64,000 nucleotides of DNA, from contig NZ_CABIKG010000002.1 of the NCBI RefSeq assembly GCF_902196125.1, positions 62,001 to 126,000 of the forward strand, in the 5' to 3' direction. Each line of letters starts with the position of its first letter. The stretch's first letter is position 1. The DNA comes from Helicobacter suis. GTDB taxonomy: Bacteria > Campylobacterota > Campylobacteria > Campylobacterales > Helicobacteraceae. The translations under genes and the position numbers were made by a program. Below, one piece after another: positions 1 through 8,459 of this stretch. Below the pieces are notes generated by a model. It was not told where the DNA came from, searched no databases, and saw only the letters and a program-made list of their open reading frames with translations.

Positions 1-1
1 A

Positions 2-1534
2 GCCCAAATTCAGACAACTATTACTGAGTTAACTAGCTATATAAGTGCCCATGCTAATAGCTCAGATAACCAAAGTGTGCTTTCTAAATATAACTCTATG
101 TTATCTGAAATTAAAAGTTTGCAAAGCCAAATCACTACGGAGGTGAATGATTATAATAGCGCTATATCCACGCAAACAGCAAGTTATAACAAGGCAAAGA
201 CGGAATATGAAAATAAATTAAACCAATATAATACAGAGAAAGACAAATACCAAAGCGTAGTTGATAATGTTGCTAACTCTCTTAGTAACGCTACAAGCAA
301 TCAAGAAAATCAAAAAAATCAAACTATACAAGATGTAACCAATAGTATTAATTCAATCATTAAAGGTTTACAAGCTTTAGAAACCTCTAGTTCTTGGCCA
401 TATAGCGGAGTTTGGACGCAATCTCAATACAACAACGCGATTAATTACGGGCAAAATATAACCGGAGTAACAGCTTCGTGTATGACAGACACTACTTGTA
501 AAAATTCATCAAAAACAGCCGCTCAGATAGCTAAAGATTTAAGCGATCAACAATTTCAACAATTATCGCCATGCTTGTATCATATTAAAAATTGCCCCCT
601 CAGTACACAAACTCCACAAGAGAAACTAACATACTTAACAGAGACTGTGGAATGGTTTAGCTGGATGGCCGCTTTAGTGTCTAATAATTCTACAGAAAGA
701 ACCGAATTAATCAATGATTATAAGACTTTTCTTAGCCTTTTGAGTCAACAAACTTATAAGAATTTTCAACAACTTTTTCCCACAACCTCCCAAGCCATGC
801 AACCCGCCCCTACTATGACTACCCCTAACACTTTGAGTTTTAACTATAAAAACTTTGCTAATGCTATTGCAGCGGTGGATAGCACAAAAACAAGTTTAGT
901 GCCTATGATGACTACCATTAATCGTTTCACTAAACCCTATGCTAATAGAAGTTATAATGGCGCAATTTTACTAGGCTATCAATCTTTCTTTAGTAAGCAT
1001 TTTGGCTACTCTATTCAGGGTAGCGTAGGGTATGGTTATATCTCAAGCCCACTTTTTGCACAGCAATATTTTGGCTCAAATATTTTAAGAAGTTTACAAG
1101 GCGTATCGGTTAATTTAGGCGCTGATTTGTATTGGGATTTTAACGCGCCTCAAAGTAATAGCGCCGCATTTTATGGGATTTTTGTTGGGCTATCTGGGGG
1201 GAGTATGAATTATGATTTAAGCGCACAAAGTGATATTTGGCGCGCCTCTTATGATTTTGATTTAGATTTAGGTTTGCGCTTTCAGTTTGGGGCAAATATT
1301 TTTAAAGTTGGGGCGGATATTCCTTTATTAAAACATAATCTTAACTGGGAAGTAGGGGTTACTGGGCATGCGCCTATTAACTTTGAAATGCAACAAGGGA
1401 TACAAGATAGCGGGTTTTTTATCCAGTATGATCGAATCATTTTATGGCGCGCCTCTAGTTTCTGGGCGATTATCCATCGCCATTTAAGAAAAAGAACAAG
1501 TGTGCGCCGTGTTTATGATCCGTATAGATTTTAA
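2..1534 (+). CDS. Helicobacter outer membrane protein, 5'-truncated by window edge
   Basis: The reading frame is already open at base 2, so the GTG at 77 is probably internal and the true start lies outside the window. The visible N-terminal part is rich in Ser, Asn, Gln and Tyr and looks coiled-coil or helical (roughly the first 120 residues). It holds paired cysteines in the middle (CMTDTTCK; CLYHIKNC), as in the surface domains of large Hop-type adhesins. The last ~190 residues alternate aromatic and polar residues like beta-strands of an outer membrane barrel and end in Phe, the usual recognition residue for barrel assembly. The final ~35 residues are unusually basic (RHLRKRTSVRR) for a Hop C-terminus. 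The family assignment rests on architecture; the ligand is unknown. Confidence 0.75.
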   Translation, partial: AQIQTTITELTSYISAHANSSDNQSVLSKYNSMLSEIKSLQSQITTEVNDYNSAISTQTASYNKAKTEYENKLNQYNTEKDKYQSVVDNVANSLSNATSNQENQKNQTIQDVTNSINSIIKGLQALETSSSWPYSGVWTQSQYNNAINYGQNITGVTASCMTDTTCKNSSKTAAQIAKDLSDQQFQQLSPCLYHIKNCPLSTQTPQEKLTYLTETVEWFSWMAALVSNNSTERTELINDYKTFLSLLSQQTYKNFQQLFPTTSQAMQPAPTMTTPNTLSFNYKNFANAIAAVDSTKTSLVPMMTTINRFTKPYANRSYNGAILLGYQSFFSKHFGYSIQGSVGYGYISSPLFAQQYFGSNILRSLQGVSVNLGADLYWDFNAPQSNSAAFYGIFVGLSGGSMNYDLSAQSDIWRASYDFDLDLGLRFQFGANIFKVGADIPLLKHNLNWEVGVTGHAPINFEMQQGIQDSGFFIQYDRIILWRASSFWAIIHRHLRKRTSVRRVYDPYRF

Positions 1535-1535
1535 C

Positions 1536-1559
1536 CCCGCTTCAAACCCCCCATGCGGG
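1536..1559. terminator. possible hairpin between convergent genes
   Basis: CCCGC at 1536-1540 can pair with GCGGG at 1555-1559 across a 14-base loop. It sits between the stop codons of the outer membrane protein gene and the converging alcohol dehydrogenase gene. No clean T-run follows, so this is a weak call. Confidence 0.3.
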
Positions 1560-1579
1560 CAAAATCTTTAGGATTTAAC

Positions 1580-2638
1580 TTATTTGAAAGATTTTTTCAT
1601 GTCAATGACATGTCTAAATAAAGCATTAGAGTGGGTGAGATCGTAAAAAACTTGATCAATATCTTTACCCTCAACGAGTTTAATTTCTGGGTAGATATTG
1701 TGCAAAATGGAAAAATCTAGCATTTCTTGGGTTTCTTTGATCCCGCCTACTAAAGAGCCATAAACTTTTTTATTGGGGTCAAAAACAAGTTGGGCAATGC
1801 TCATAGTGGGCATTACATTAAAGGGGGGCAAACCCACAATGGCTAATTCCCCACCATAAGCTAAGCAACGAACATAATCTGTTAGATCGTATTTAGTTGG
1901 GATTGTAGAGAGAATAAAATCTAAATTGGCATGTTTGGCGTCTTTAACAGAGCTATAATAATGCTTAGCGCCCATATCCATTGCCATTTCTTTTTTAGAT
2001 TCACTTCTTGCAAACACGCTAACCTCCGCCCCCATTGCTAAAGCATATTTAAATGCCATATGCCCTAATCCACCAAAACCGGCAATACCTACTTTAGTAC
2101 CCTCTTTAACTTGTGCAAATTTTAAAGGGGAGTAGGTGGTAATTCCGGCACAAAATAAAGGCGCGATTTTTTCAAAGGGCGCGTCATTGGGTACTCTAAT
2201 GACATAATCCTCATCTACTACAATACAATTAGAATACCCGCCCATGTGGGGTTCGTTGTTGTGGAAATAGTCCGGACAATTATAAGTATGAACAGCTTTT
2301 CCATTCTCACAAAGTACTTCATGGTGGTTTAAACAATTGCTACATTGTTTACAAGAATTGACAAAAGTACCCACTCCAGCGCGATCGCCTACTTTAAATT
2401 TATGCACATGCGAACCAACCGCGCTTACAATTCCTACAATTTCATGCCCGGGGATCATCGGATAAAGCCCCTCCCCCCATTCGCTATAAGCGGCGTGAAT
2501 GTCGCTATGACAAATCCCGCAGTAATGAATATCAATCACCACATCTTTTTCACCCATTGCATGTCTAGTAAAATCATGCTCTTTAAATTTGCCGTCTTTA
2601 GAAAAAATAGCAAAACCTTTAGCTTTAATGCGTTCCAT
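1580..2638 (-). CDS. zinc-dependent NADP-type alcohol dehydrogenase (CAD/YahK-like), copy 1
   Basis: Medium-chain zinc alcohol dehydrogenase of the cinnamyl-alcohol dehydrogenase type, expected to interconvert aldehydes and alcohols with NADP(H) in the cytosol. Seen in the sequence: catalytic-zinc motif CGICHSDIH, the GHEIVG block, four structural-zinc cysteines (CKQCSNC...C), and a Rossmann motif GFGGLGH. The full length of 352 aa is normal for the family. H. pylori has one such enzyme (HP1104); here a close paralogue lies directly upstream in the same orientation, 75 bases away. The ATG is preceded by AAAGGATAG as ribosome binding site. It has its own -10 box, so the two copies can be expressed separately. 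The physiological substrate cannot be read from the sequence. Confidence 0.92.
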   Translation of the reverse strand: MERIKAKGFAIFSKDGKFKEHDFTRHAMGEKDVVIDIHYCGICHSDIHAAYSEWGEGLYPMIPGHEIVGIVSAVGSHVHKFKVGDRAGVGTFVNSCKQCSNCLNHHEVLCENGKAVHTYNCPDYFHNNEPHMGGYSNCIVVDEDYVIRVPNDAPFEKIAPLFCAGITTYSPLKFAQVKEGTKVGIAGFGGLGHMAFKYALAMGAEVSVFARSESKKEMAMDMGAKHYYSSVKDAKHANLDFILSTIPTKYDLTDYVRCLAYGGELAIVGLPPFNVMPTMSIAQLVFDPNKKVYGSLVGGIKETQEMLDFSILHNIYPEIKLVEGKDIDQVFYDLTHSNALFRHVIDMKKSFK

Positions 2639-2666
2639 GTCTATCCTTTAATAAAAAATAGGGGCT

Positions 2667-2672
2667 ATTCTA
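2667..2672 (-). promoter_or_regulatory. -10 box of alcohol dehydrogenase copy 1
   Basis: TAGAAT on the minus strand, about 30 bases upstream of the ATG. Two copies of an AAGCGCTA/TAGCGCTA-type motif precede it (within 2671-2700). Confidence 0.45.
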
Positions 2673-2713
2673 GCGCTAAAAAGTTAACCCTTAGCGCTTT
2701 TTAAAATGACTAA

Positions 2714-3772
2714 CTAAGCAAAAGATTTTTTCATATCAATTACATGTCTAAATGAAGCATTAGAGTGGGTGAGATCGTAAAAAACTTGATCAATATCCTT
2801 ACCCTCAACGAGTTTAATTTCAGGGTAAATATTATGCGCGATAGAAAAATCTAGCATTTCTTGGGTTTCTTTAATGCCACCCACCGCAGAGCCATAAACT
2901 TTTTTATTAGGGTCCATGATCAACTGGAAAGCATTAACACTAGGGATTACGCTAAAGGGAGGCATGCCTACAATGGCTAATTCCCCGCCGTAAGCCAAAC
3001 AACGCATATAATCTGCAATTTCATAGCTAGTTGGGATTGTAGAGAGAATAAAATCTAACTCGGCGTGTCTAGCGTGTTTAACCGAACTATAATAATGTTT
3101 AGCGCCCATATCCATCGCCATTTCTTTTTTAGCCTCACTTCTTGCAAATACGCTAACTTCAGCACCCATAGCTAAAGCGTATTTAAGTGCCATATGCCCT
3201 AATCCGCCAAAGCCAGCAATGCCTACTTTAGTACCTTTGCCAACTTGTGCAAACTTTAAAGGGGAGTAGGTGGTGATACCGGCACAAAATAAGGGCGCGA
3301 TCTTTTCAAAGGGCGCGTCATTAGGGATTTTAATCACATAATCCTCATCAACCACAATACAATCTGAATACCCGCCCATATGGGGCTCATTATCATGGAA
3401 ATGATCTAAGCACGCATAAGTATAAACCGTCTTTTCACAAAGCATTTGTCTATGATTAAGACAATGTTTACATTGTTTACAAGAATTCACAAATGTACCC
3501 ACTCCAGCGCGATCGCCTACCTTAAATTTTTGTACATGCGAACCAATCGCGCTAACAACTCCTACAATTTCATGCCCGGGGATCATTGGATAAATCGCAA
3601 ACACCTCCCCCCATTCGCCATAAGCGGCGTGTAAATCGCTATGGCAAATCCCGCAGTAGTGAATATCAATTAACACATCATTTTTACCCAAAGCGTGGCG
3701 GTTAAAATGGTGTTCTTGAAACCTGCCATCTTTAGAAAAAATGGCAAAACCTTTGGCTTTAATTGCTTGCAT
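2714..3772 (-). CDS. zinc-dependent NADP-type alcohol dehydrogenase (CAD/YahK-like), copy 2
   Basis: Paralogue of the gene just downstream, with the same length (352 aa) and the same catalytic and structural zinc motifs (CGICHSDLH; CKQCKHC...C) and Rossmann glycines. The two proteins are nearly identical over long blocks (for example CAGITTYSPLKFAQV) and differ mainly around residues 45-130 and 255-290. I chose the ATG at 3772 because AAAGGAAAG stands just before it; an in-frame TTG ten codons upstream has no ribosome binding site. The tandem layout indicates local duplication. Whether the copies differ in substrate or expression cannot be told from sequence. Confidence 0.92.
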   Translation of the reverse strand: MQAIKAKGFAIFSKDGRFQEHHFNRHALGKNDVLIDIHYCGICHSDLHAAYGEWGEVFAIYPMIPGHEIVGVVSAIGSHVQKFKVGDRAGVGTFVNSCKQCKHCLNHRQMLCEKTVYTYACLDHFHDNEPHMGGYSDCIVVDEDYVIKIPNDAPFEKIAPLFCAGITTYSPLKFAQVGKGTKVGIAGFGGLGHMALKYALAMGAEVSVFARSEAKKEMAMDMGAKHYYSSVKHARHAELDFILSTIPTSYEIADYMRCLAYGGELAIVGMPPFSVIPSVNAFQLIMDPNKKVYGSAVGGIKETQEMLDFSIAHNIYPEIKLVEGKDIDQVFYDLTHSNASFRHVIDMKKSFA

Positions 3773-3859
3773 GGTCTTTCCTTTTTCACTAAAATTTATC
3801 AATCCGGAATTTTTAGAGTTTGTTTTAAACCCCGCGCGATTTTACTACAAAAATGTTAA

Positions 3860-4975
3860 TTAGGGGCTATTAAAATACTTGGCTAATAAAGGGGCTTTAA
3901 ATAAAAAGTCAAAATTAATCGCCCCCTTAATAAAGAATTTTTTAGCCTTAGCGTGGTTTTTGGCTTGGATATTTTTACGGGTTATGTTTATATCTTGATT
4001 TTCATAGGGTAATAAAGCGTTTTTAACAAAATGAAGAACTTCAATCACAGTTGTAGCGTGTGCCATTAATTGGTGTTTGAGTAAATAATGATCATGGTAG
4101 AGCCATAAAGAGCGCAAAGACAAAGTAGGCAAACCATAATAACAGCTTTCTAAATTCATCGTCCCCCCTCCGCCTAACATGATATCGCTATGGGCGTATA
4201 AATCAGTGGCGCTAAATTTTTGTTCTAAGATGAACACATTTTTAAGGTGGCTAAAGGCTTTTTTAAGAGGTTTAGCGCTGTAGCGTGGGAGAATGACTAG
4301 ATTAACATCTAATTCATTTAAAGCTAGGATACTTGCATCAAATAAAGTTGTGGGATTGGATACATAGTGGGCTTGTTCTTCTTGGCGCAATAAAAGAGTG
4401 GGGCGCTTACAATTTAAACCACAGACTTTTCTAAAATCTAGTTCTGTATTGGGCTTTTTTAACCATAATACCGGATCTATAAAGGGATAAAAGATCACTT
4501 CTTGTACACCGGCTAATTTATAAGCCTTGAGAGGTACAACAAAGGGAGCAAAGATCACATCTGCTAGGGGGGCGCTGAGTTTAGCTAGTTTTGTAGGGGG
4601 CATGATTGTTTGTTTTGCATTTGGTTTAGAGCCTAAGCTTGGGGTGTCTAAAAAATAAGCAATAGGGATTTGTAAAGCAAAAGCGCTTTGCACAGCCTCT
4701 ACACTTGCACCCACTAGCAATAAATCCGGGCGCTTTTTATTAAAAAGTTTTAAAAACCAATGGCTACGCTTTAAGCGTTCTATATACTTTTGCTCTAAAC
4801 TTTCGCCTCGCCCACCAAAGCATAAATAAGGCATGTGATAAAGGTCTAAAAGCGCGCGGGTTTCTTGGTAATTAGGGCTACTGCGGGTTGTAATAAGAAA
4901 TTCTGTTTGTAATAAGGGGAGTAATTCTTTAAAAAATAAAACATATTTAGGATCAATAATATCTAGCCAAATCAA
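3860..4975 (-). CDS. DUF354-family glycosyltransferase-like protein
   Basis: A 371-aa protein resembling the DUF354 group, which has the two-domain fold of GT-B glycosyltransferases such as UDP-GlcNAc 2-epimerase or MurG. The clearest signature is the C-terminal GGGGTMNLESCYYGLPT segment, like the nucleotide-sugar binding loop of such folds, plus a Rossmann-like N-terminal half with DLLLVGAS. It starts with TTG overlapping the stop codon of the upstream nucleosidase gene (TTGA overlap), so the two are co-translated. DUF354 members often lie with cell-surface polysaccharide genes; that context is missing here and no substrate can be assigned. Confidence 0.7.
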   Translation of the reverse strand: MIWLDIIDPKYVLFFKELLPLLQTEFLITTRSSPNYQETRALLDLYHMPYLCFGGRGESLEQKYIERLKRSHWFLKLFNKKRPDLLLVGASVEAVQSAFALQIPIAYFLDTPSLGSKPNAKQTIMPPTKLAKLSAPLADVIFAPFVVPLKAYKLAGVQEVIFYPFIDPVLWLKKPNTELDFRKVCGLNCKRPTLLLRQEEQAHYVSNPTTLFDASILALNELDVNLVILPRYSAKPLKKAFSHLKNVFILEQKFSATDLYAHSDIMLGGGGTMNLESCYYGLPTLSLRSLWLYHDHYLLKHQLMAHATTVIEVLHFVKNALLPYENQDINITRKNIQAKNHAKAKKFFIKGAINFDFLFKAPLLAKYFNSP

Positions 4976-5682
4976 AGTAATTCTGTTAATCTTTCTAACA
5001 TGGTGTACACAAAATGAGCGCTAATCTTAGCGCTCTCATGTAAAAAGAGATCAAAATCAGCGGGGGCTTCCCCATTTGCCTTATCACTCACACTTCTAAG
5101 TACACAAAAAGGGATATTAAAATCCCGGCAAATGCAAGCCATGCTAGCTCCCTCCATTTCCACCACAGCCGCACCAAAGATTTTATTCCATGTTTGTTTT
5201 GTTTCAGGGTTATTTACAAATTGATCACAAGTGGCGACTATGCCCTCTTTAAGCTCTATATTTAAAGAGCGCGCTACGCCTCTAGCTAGATCATTAAGGG
5301 TACTATCACTTTTTACAAATACGCTACTCTCAGGGATAAACCCCAAAGGATGGCCAAAGGCGCTTAAATCTACATCTGCTTGACAAAGCTGTGTGGCTAA
5401 GATTAGATCGTTAATTTCTAAATCAGTAGCTAAACCCCCAGCCACTCCGCTAAAAATAAGCGCCTCTACCCCGTAATGTAAAATCATAGTGCTAGCCGTT
5501 GTGGCGGCATGTACCTTACCGATTTTACTATAGGCTAAAATTAGGGTGGTGTTTTTAAAGGGAATGATATAAAAAGTGTTATTGCCTACTTTTTCTGCTC
5601 TATGCTGGCTAAACATTTCTAAAAGCGGGGTGATCTCCTCTTGCATTGCCCCCATAACTCCAATGATCTTAAAAGTAGGCAT
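4972..5682 (-). CDS. mtnN: 5'-methylthioadenosine/S-adenosylhomocysteine nucleosidase (MTAN)
   Basis: Cleaves adenine from MTA and SAH, and in Helicobacter also from 6-amino-6-deoxyfutalosine, which makes it an enzyme of the futalosine menaquinone pathway (known for the H. pylori homologue HP0089). Seen: the N-terminal GAMQEEI block with the catalytic Glu, FSGVAGGL, QLCQADVDLSAFGHPLG, the ribose-binding VVEMEGAS motif and the purine-site Asp in SVSDKANG. Length is 236 aa, as in the family. The start is supported by CAAGGAGC just upstream of the ATG. It is the first gene of a two-gene unit with the DUF354 protein. Confidence 0.95.
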   Translation of the reverse strand: MPTFKIIGVMGAMQEEITPLLEMFSQHRAEKVGNNTFYIIPFKNTTLILAYSKIGKVHAATTASTMILHYGVEALIFSGVAGGLATDLEINDLILATQLCQADVDLSAFGHPLGFIPESSVFVKSDSTLNDLARGVARSLNIELKEGIVATCDQFVNNPETKQTWNKIFGAAVVEMEGASMACICRDFNIPFCVLRSVSDKANGEAPADFDLFLHESAKISAHFVYTMLERLTELL

Positions 5683-5747
5683 TTTGCTCCTTGCATTGAT
5701 AATTAGTTTATTTTAACATATTAAGCTATCCCTTAGTGGTTACAAGC

Positions 5748-5753
5748 TAAAAT
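5748..5753 (+). promoter_or_regulatory. -10 box of tRNA-Ser
   Basis: TAAAAT, 15 bases before the first base of the mature tRNA, preceded by AT-rich DNA as in other Helicobacter housekeeping promoters. Confidence 0.5.
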
Positions 5754-5767
5754 CTAGTTTTGTGTGT

Positions 5768-5858
5768 GGACAGGTGGGTGAGTTGGCTGAAACCACATCC
5801 CTGCTAAGGATGCGTAGCCGTAAGGTTACCGAGGGTTCGAATCCCTCCCTGTCCGCCA
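5768..5858 (+). tRNA. tRNA-Ser(GCU)
   Basis: The acceptor arm GGACAGG pairs with CCTGTCC. The anticodon loop CTGCTAA gives anticodon GCT, which reads AGC and AGU. There is a long variable arm (about 5812-5831) as expected for a serine tRNA, and the T-arm GAGGGTTCGAATCCCTC and 3' CCA are encoded. Length is 91 bases including CCA. Confidence 0.96.
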
Positions 5859-5981
5859 CTATTCTTCTACATAGCTAAATCAATGGTACTAATTTATATT
5901 TTGCTTGTTTGGTTTGTTTAAATTAAGATAATTAAGATAGAGAAATTTTATAAAGCATAGCAGATTATTGTGTAGCAAAGC

Positions 5982-5997
5982 CCCGGTGGTAACCGGG
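5982..5997 (-). terminator. hairpin behind the Hpn-like gene
   Basis: CCCGGT/ACCGGG stem with a four-base loop, 11 bases past the stop codon of the histidine-rich gene. No strong T-run follows on the minus strand, so it may act as an mRNA 3' stabiliser rather than an efficient terminator. Confidence 0.4.
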
Positions 5998-6007
5998 ATC
6001 ATGAGAA

Positions 6008-6169
6008 CTAGTTGTGTTCTTCCCCATGTTCATGGTGATGATGGTGTTCCCCATGGTGGTGGTGATGGTGGTGGTGATGACCGCCATAGTAGTGGTGATG
6101 GTGGTGATGATGGTGGTGTTCTGCACCCTCTTCATGCTCATGGCAACATTCATCGGTATGATGTGACAT
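6008..6169 (-). CDS. hpn: Hpn-like histidine-rich nickel-binding protein
   Basis: A 53-aa protein with 29 histidines: two runs of nine and one of five, separated by YYGG and GE, plus a Cys pair (DECCH) near the N-terminus. This matches the composition and layout of H. pylori Hpn, which stores and buffers nickel in the cytoplasm for urease and hydrogenase; Hpn proteins are typical of gastric Helicobacter. H. pylori Hpn is ~60 aa with CC pairs towards the C-terminus, so the Cys position differs here. The start is clear: ATG at 6169 preceded by CGGAGGATACA. Longer reading frames on both strands here are only shadows of the CAC/CAT repeats. A second family member (Hpn-2 type) cannot be excluded as the better name. 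Confidence 0.88.
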   Translation of the reverse strand: MSHHTDECCHEHEEGAEHHHHHHHHHYYGGHHHHHHHHHGEHHHHHEHGEEHN

Positions 6170-6217
6170 TGTATCCTCCGGAAGTAAAATATTCTCAGTG
6201 CTAAACCGAGTGGGGCT

Positions 6218-6223
6218 ATTTTA
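6218..6223 (-). promoter_or_regulatory. -10 box of Hpn-like gene
   Basis: TAAAAT on the minus strand within GATAAAATAG, giving a leader of about 40 bases. I see no clear NikR-type palindrome in the surrounding sequence. Confidence 0.45.
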
Positions 6224-6258
6224 TCTAAGAAAAATTAAATTTTAGTAAACAGCGTTGA

Positions 6259-6726
6259 TCAAGTTTGTTTGAAAAAAAGCACGCATTCTTTTTCTAAGGT
6301 GTATAACTCATAACGCAAGGTTTTAAAATTTGGAGTGTCTAGTACGGGGGATAAAATGTATTTAAAACACTCCTCTAGTACGCGCGCGCTCTCTTGTGCC
6401 CGTTTAAAATTAGCCTCTAGCATGTGTAAACAAGATTGTGTATTAACACAATCATAAGCGCTAAGCACATCTGTATTGCTATTTCTTTGTGTGTAGAGTA
6501 GATTAAAATCAACTTTATTTTGGATAAAAATAGAAGTGGCTGTGTGGCGGATTGTTTTAAGGCGCGTGGCTAAATCTTGATGATCGCAAAGATAGCGCAT
6601 CATGTCCTCAACCACTCTAACCCCCTCCTTTAAACGATTCAAATTGGCATCTAAAAGACGCCAAATAGGTTTAGTCGTTGCGACCACCCATAAAGCCCAT
6701 GATCTGTAAAAGCGAAACAAAAACAT
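6259..6726 (-). CDS. stand-alone ThiD2-like protein (HMP-phosphate kinase family)
   Basis: The segment LLDANLNRLKEGVRVVED followed by a long helical region with RAQESARVLEECFKYI matches the ThiD2 domain, usually found fused to the N-terminus of thiamine phosphate synthase in other bacteria and shown there to phosphorylate HMP-phosphate. Here it is a separate protein, and a normal ThiE is encoded about 28 kb away. The start is uncertain: the ATG at 6726 overlaps yccA by 56 bases, and the family normally begins only two or three residues before LLDANLN, so the GTG at 6687 is an alternative; neither has a clear ribosome binding site. Translation is probably coupled to yccA. The family assignment is by motif recognition only. 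Confidence 0.62.
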   Translation of the reverse strand: MFLFRFYRSWALWVVATTKPIWRLLDANLNRLKEGVRVVEDMMRYLCDHQDLATRLKTIRHTATSIFIQNKVDFNLLYTQRNSNTDVLSAYDCVNTQSCLHMLEANFKRAQESARVLEECFKYILSPVLDTPNFKTLRYELYTLEKECVLFFKQT

Positions 6727-7357
6727 TTAAAAAATCTACATACAAAGCCACAGCCGCCTCTATGGGACTAGCATAAAGACCTCTAATGATGTTTTGAGTG
6801 TCATAGGCAATAAAGAGGCTAAAAAGAATCACACTCACCCCAGCAATAGCCACTTGCATTAAAGGCGAACCTAAGAATAGGTTAATTAAAGAAGCTACCA
6901 AAACAACAATCACAGCAATAAAGAGCATTTTGCCCATATTGGCTAGATCGCTTTTGGTTTTAATCGCATACACACTCATGATGCCAAATACAATAGTGGT
7001 CATGCCTAAAGCTTGCCAAATCGCACTTGCTCCAGATCTAGCAATTACAAATCCTAAGAGAGGTACTAGAGTGATACCAGATAAGAAAGCAAAAGCAAAG
7101 AGCATTAGCAAATTGACAGTGGGCATTCTGCGGGTGAACATCAACCCAAAAAAGGCAGCAATTTCACCAATAAAGAAAGCCCATTTATACTGGACAACCA
7201 CATTAAAATGCATCAGCCCTATTAGCGCGCCAATGGTAGCCAAAAGAAGGCTACCGGCGAAGAACTTATAGGTCGTTTTAACAAAATCAACTAAGACTGT
7301 TTCACTTTGTTCTGCATGGAAAGAAGTTTCCACCTGCGAACGGTTATACAATGCCAT
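6671..7357 (-). CDS. yccA: Bax inhibitor-1/YccA family membrane protein
   Basis: Integral membrane protein of 228 aa with about seven hydrophobic segments starting near residue 30 and a short polar C-terminus. It belongs to the BI-1/YccA (UPF0005) family, whose bacterial members associate with the FtsH protease or act as pH-sensitive calcium leaks. H. pylori HP0920 is the probable orthologue; there, as here, it neighbours a GAPDH gene (HP0921). The ATG is preceded by AAAAGGAGTC. The last 56 bases overlap the longest reading frame of the ThiD2-like gene. Confidence 0.88.
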   Translation of the reverse strand: MALYNRSQVETSFHAEQSETVLVDFVKTTYKFFAGSLLLATIGALIGLMHFNVVVQYKWAFFIGEIAAFFGLMFTRRMPTVNLLMLFAFAFLSGITLVPLLGFVIARSGASAIWQALGMTTIVFGIMSVYAIKTKSDLANMGKMLFIAVIVVLVASLINLFLGSPLMQVAIAGVSVILFSLFIAYDTQNIIRGLYASPIEAAVALYVDFLNVFVSLLQIMGFMGGRND

Positions 7358-7463
7358 GGTAAGACTCCTTTTATCAAAAAAGTGCTAGGATTGTAGCAGA
7401 TTGCTATTAATTTATTGCTTAATATTGATTAAATTATTGGTGTTTAGCGTAAGATAGGGGGAT

Positions 7464-8459
7464 TTGTTGAGGGTTGCGATTAATGGTTTTGGTAGGATTG
7501 GTCGTTGTGTGGCTCGGATTTTACTCTCCAAGTATGCGGGGACTCTAGCCCTCATTAACGATCTAGCAGATAGGGAGGTTTTAACCTATTTATTCCAACA
7601 TGACAGCGTGCATGGAATCTATAAGCCGGAGGTATCTTTAAAGGGGGAAAAGCTTTATACCGGAGAGGATTGTGTGCTTTTTAAGCAGTGCACTAATCCG
7701 CAGGATTTAGATTTAGCAGGGATAGATATTCTCTTAGAGACTTCGGGGAAATTTTGCACCTATGAGGATTTAGAAGTTTTTAGACAAAGGGGGGCTAAAA
7801 AGGTGATCTTAGGTGCGCCCTTTGCACCTAGTGCCTCAGATTTAGCTAAAAGGGCTACTTTTGTATTAGGGGTGAATCACGCCACTTACAAGAAGCAAGA
7901 TATTATCTCTAATGCCTCTTGTACCACTAATGCCCTTGCGCCTCTTTGCATGCTTTTAGATACGCATTTTGGGATAGAAAGCGCTTTACTCACCACCATT
8001 CATAGTTATACAAAAGGGCAAGCCCTTGTTGATGGGGTTTTAGGCACAGATAAGCGCCGTAGCCGCGCTGCTGCTAATATTATCCCAACCACTACCAGAT
8101 CAGCTATGGCTCTTTATTATGTTTTACCTAATCTTGAGGGGAAAATGCATGGGCGTAGTGTGCGCGTGCCAACTATAGATGTTTCTATGGTGGATTTAAG
8201 CGTATACCTACAAAAGGAGGCAAGCACAGAAGAACTTCTTTTGCTTTTTAAAGAGGCTAGTCAGTCTAATCTAAAGGGCATTTTAGAAGTGGATAGCGCT
8301 TATAAGGTGAGTAGCGATCTTGTGGGTAATGAGTCTAGTTGTGTGGTGATAGAGGACATGATTTTTAGTCTAGGTAGACATGTTAAGATCATGGCGTGGT
8401 ATGATAATGAATGGGCTTATGCTAGACGGCTGGTAGATTTAGCTTTTTATATCGCCTAA
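7464..8459 (+). CDS. gapA: glyceraldehyde-3-phosphate dehydrogenase
   Basis: Converts glyceraldehyde-3-phosphate and 1,3-bisphosphoglycerate with NAD(P) in glycolysis and gluconeogenesis. Seen: N-terminal Rossmann motif INGFGRIGR, catalytic SNASCTTNALAP with the nucleophile at Cys153, and the C-terminal WYDNEWAYARR. Length is 331 aa. The start is TTG, with a second TTG directly after it and AGGGGG upstream; both fit. It ends in a 4-base overlap with the converging RclA-like gene. H. pylori carries two GAPDH genes; this locus corresponds to HP0921 by its YccA neighbour. Confidence 0.95.
   Translation: MLRVAINGFGRIGRCVARILLSKYAGTLALINDLADREVLTYLFQHDSVHGIYKPEVSLKGEKLYTGEDCVLFKQCTNPQDLDLAGIDILLETSGKFCTYEDLEVFRQRGAKKVILGAPFAPSASDLAKRATFVLGVNHATYKKQDIISNASCTTNALAPLCMLLDTHFGIESALLTTIHSYTKGQALVDGVLGTDKRRSRAAANIIPTTTRSAMALYYVLPNLEGKMHGRSVRVPTIDVSMVDLSVYLQKEASTEELLLLFKEASQSNLKGILEVDSAYKVSSDLVGNESSCVVIEDMIFSLGRHVKIMAWYDNEWAYARRLVDLAFYIA

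Noticed and set aside
5965-6204. Open frames on both strands over the histidine-rich region (62 and 78 codons)
   Set aside because: They are repeat-driven shadows (Thr/Ile/Met and Gly/Asp runs) of the CAC/CAT codons of the Hpn-like gene, which alone has a ribosome binding site and a biologically meaningful product.
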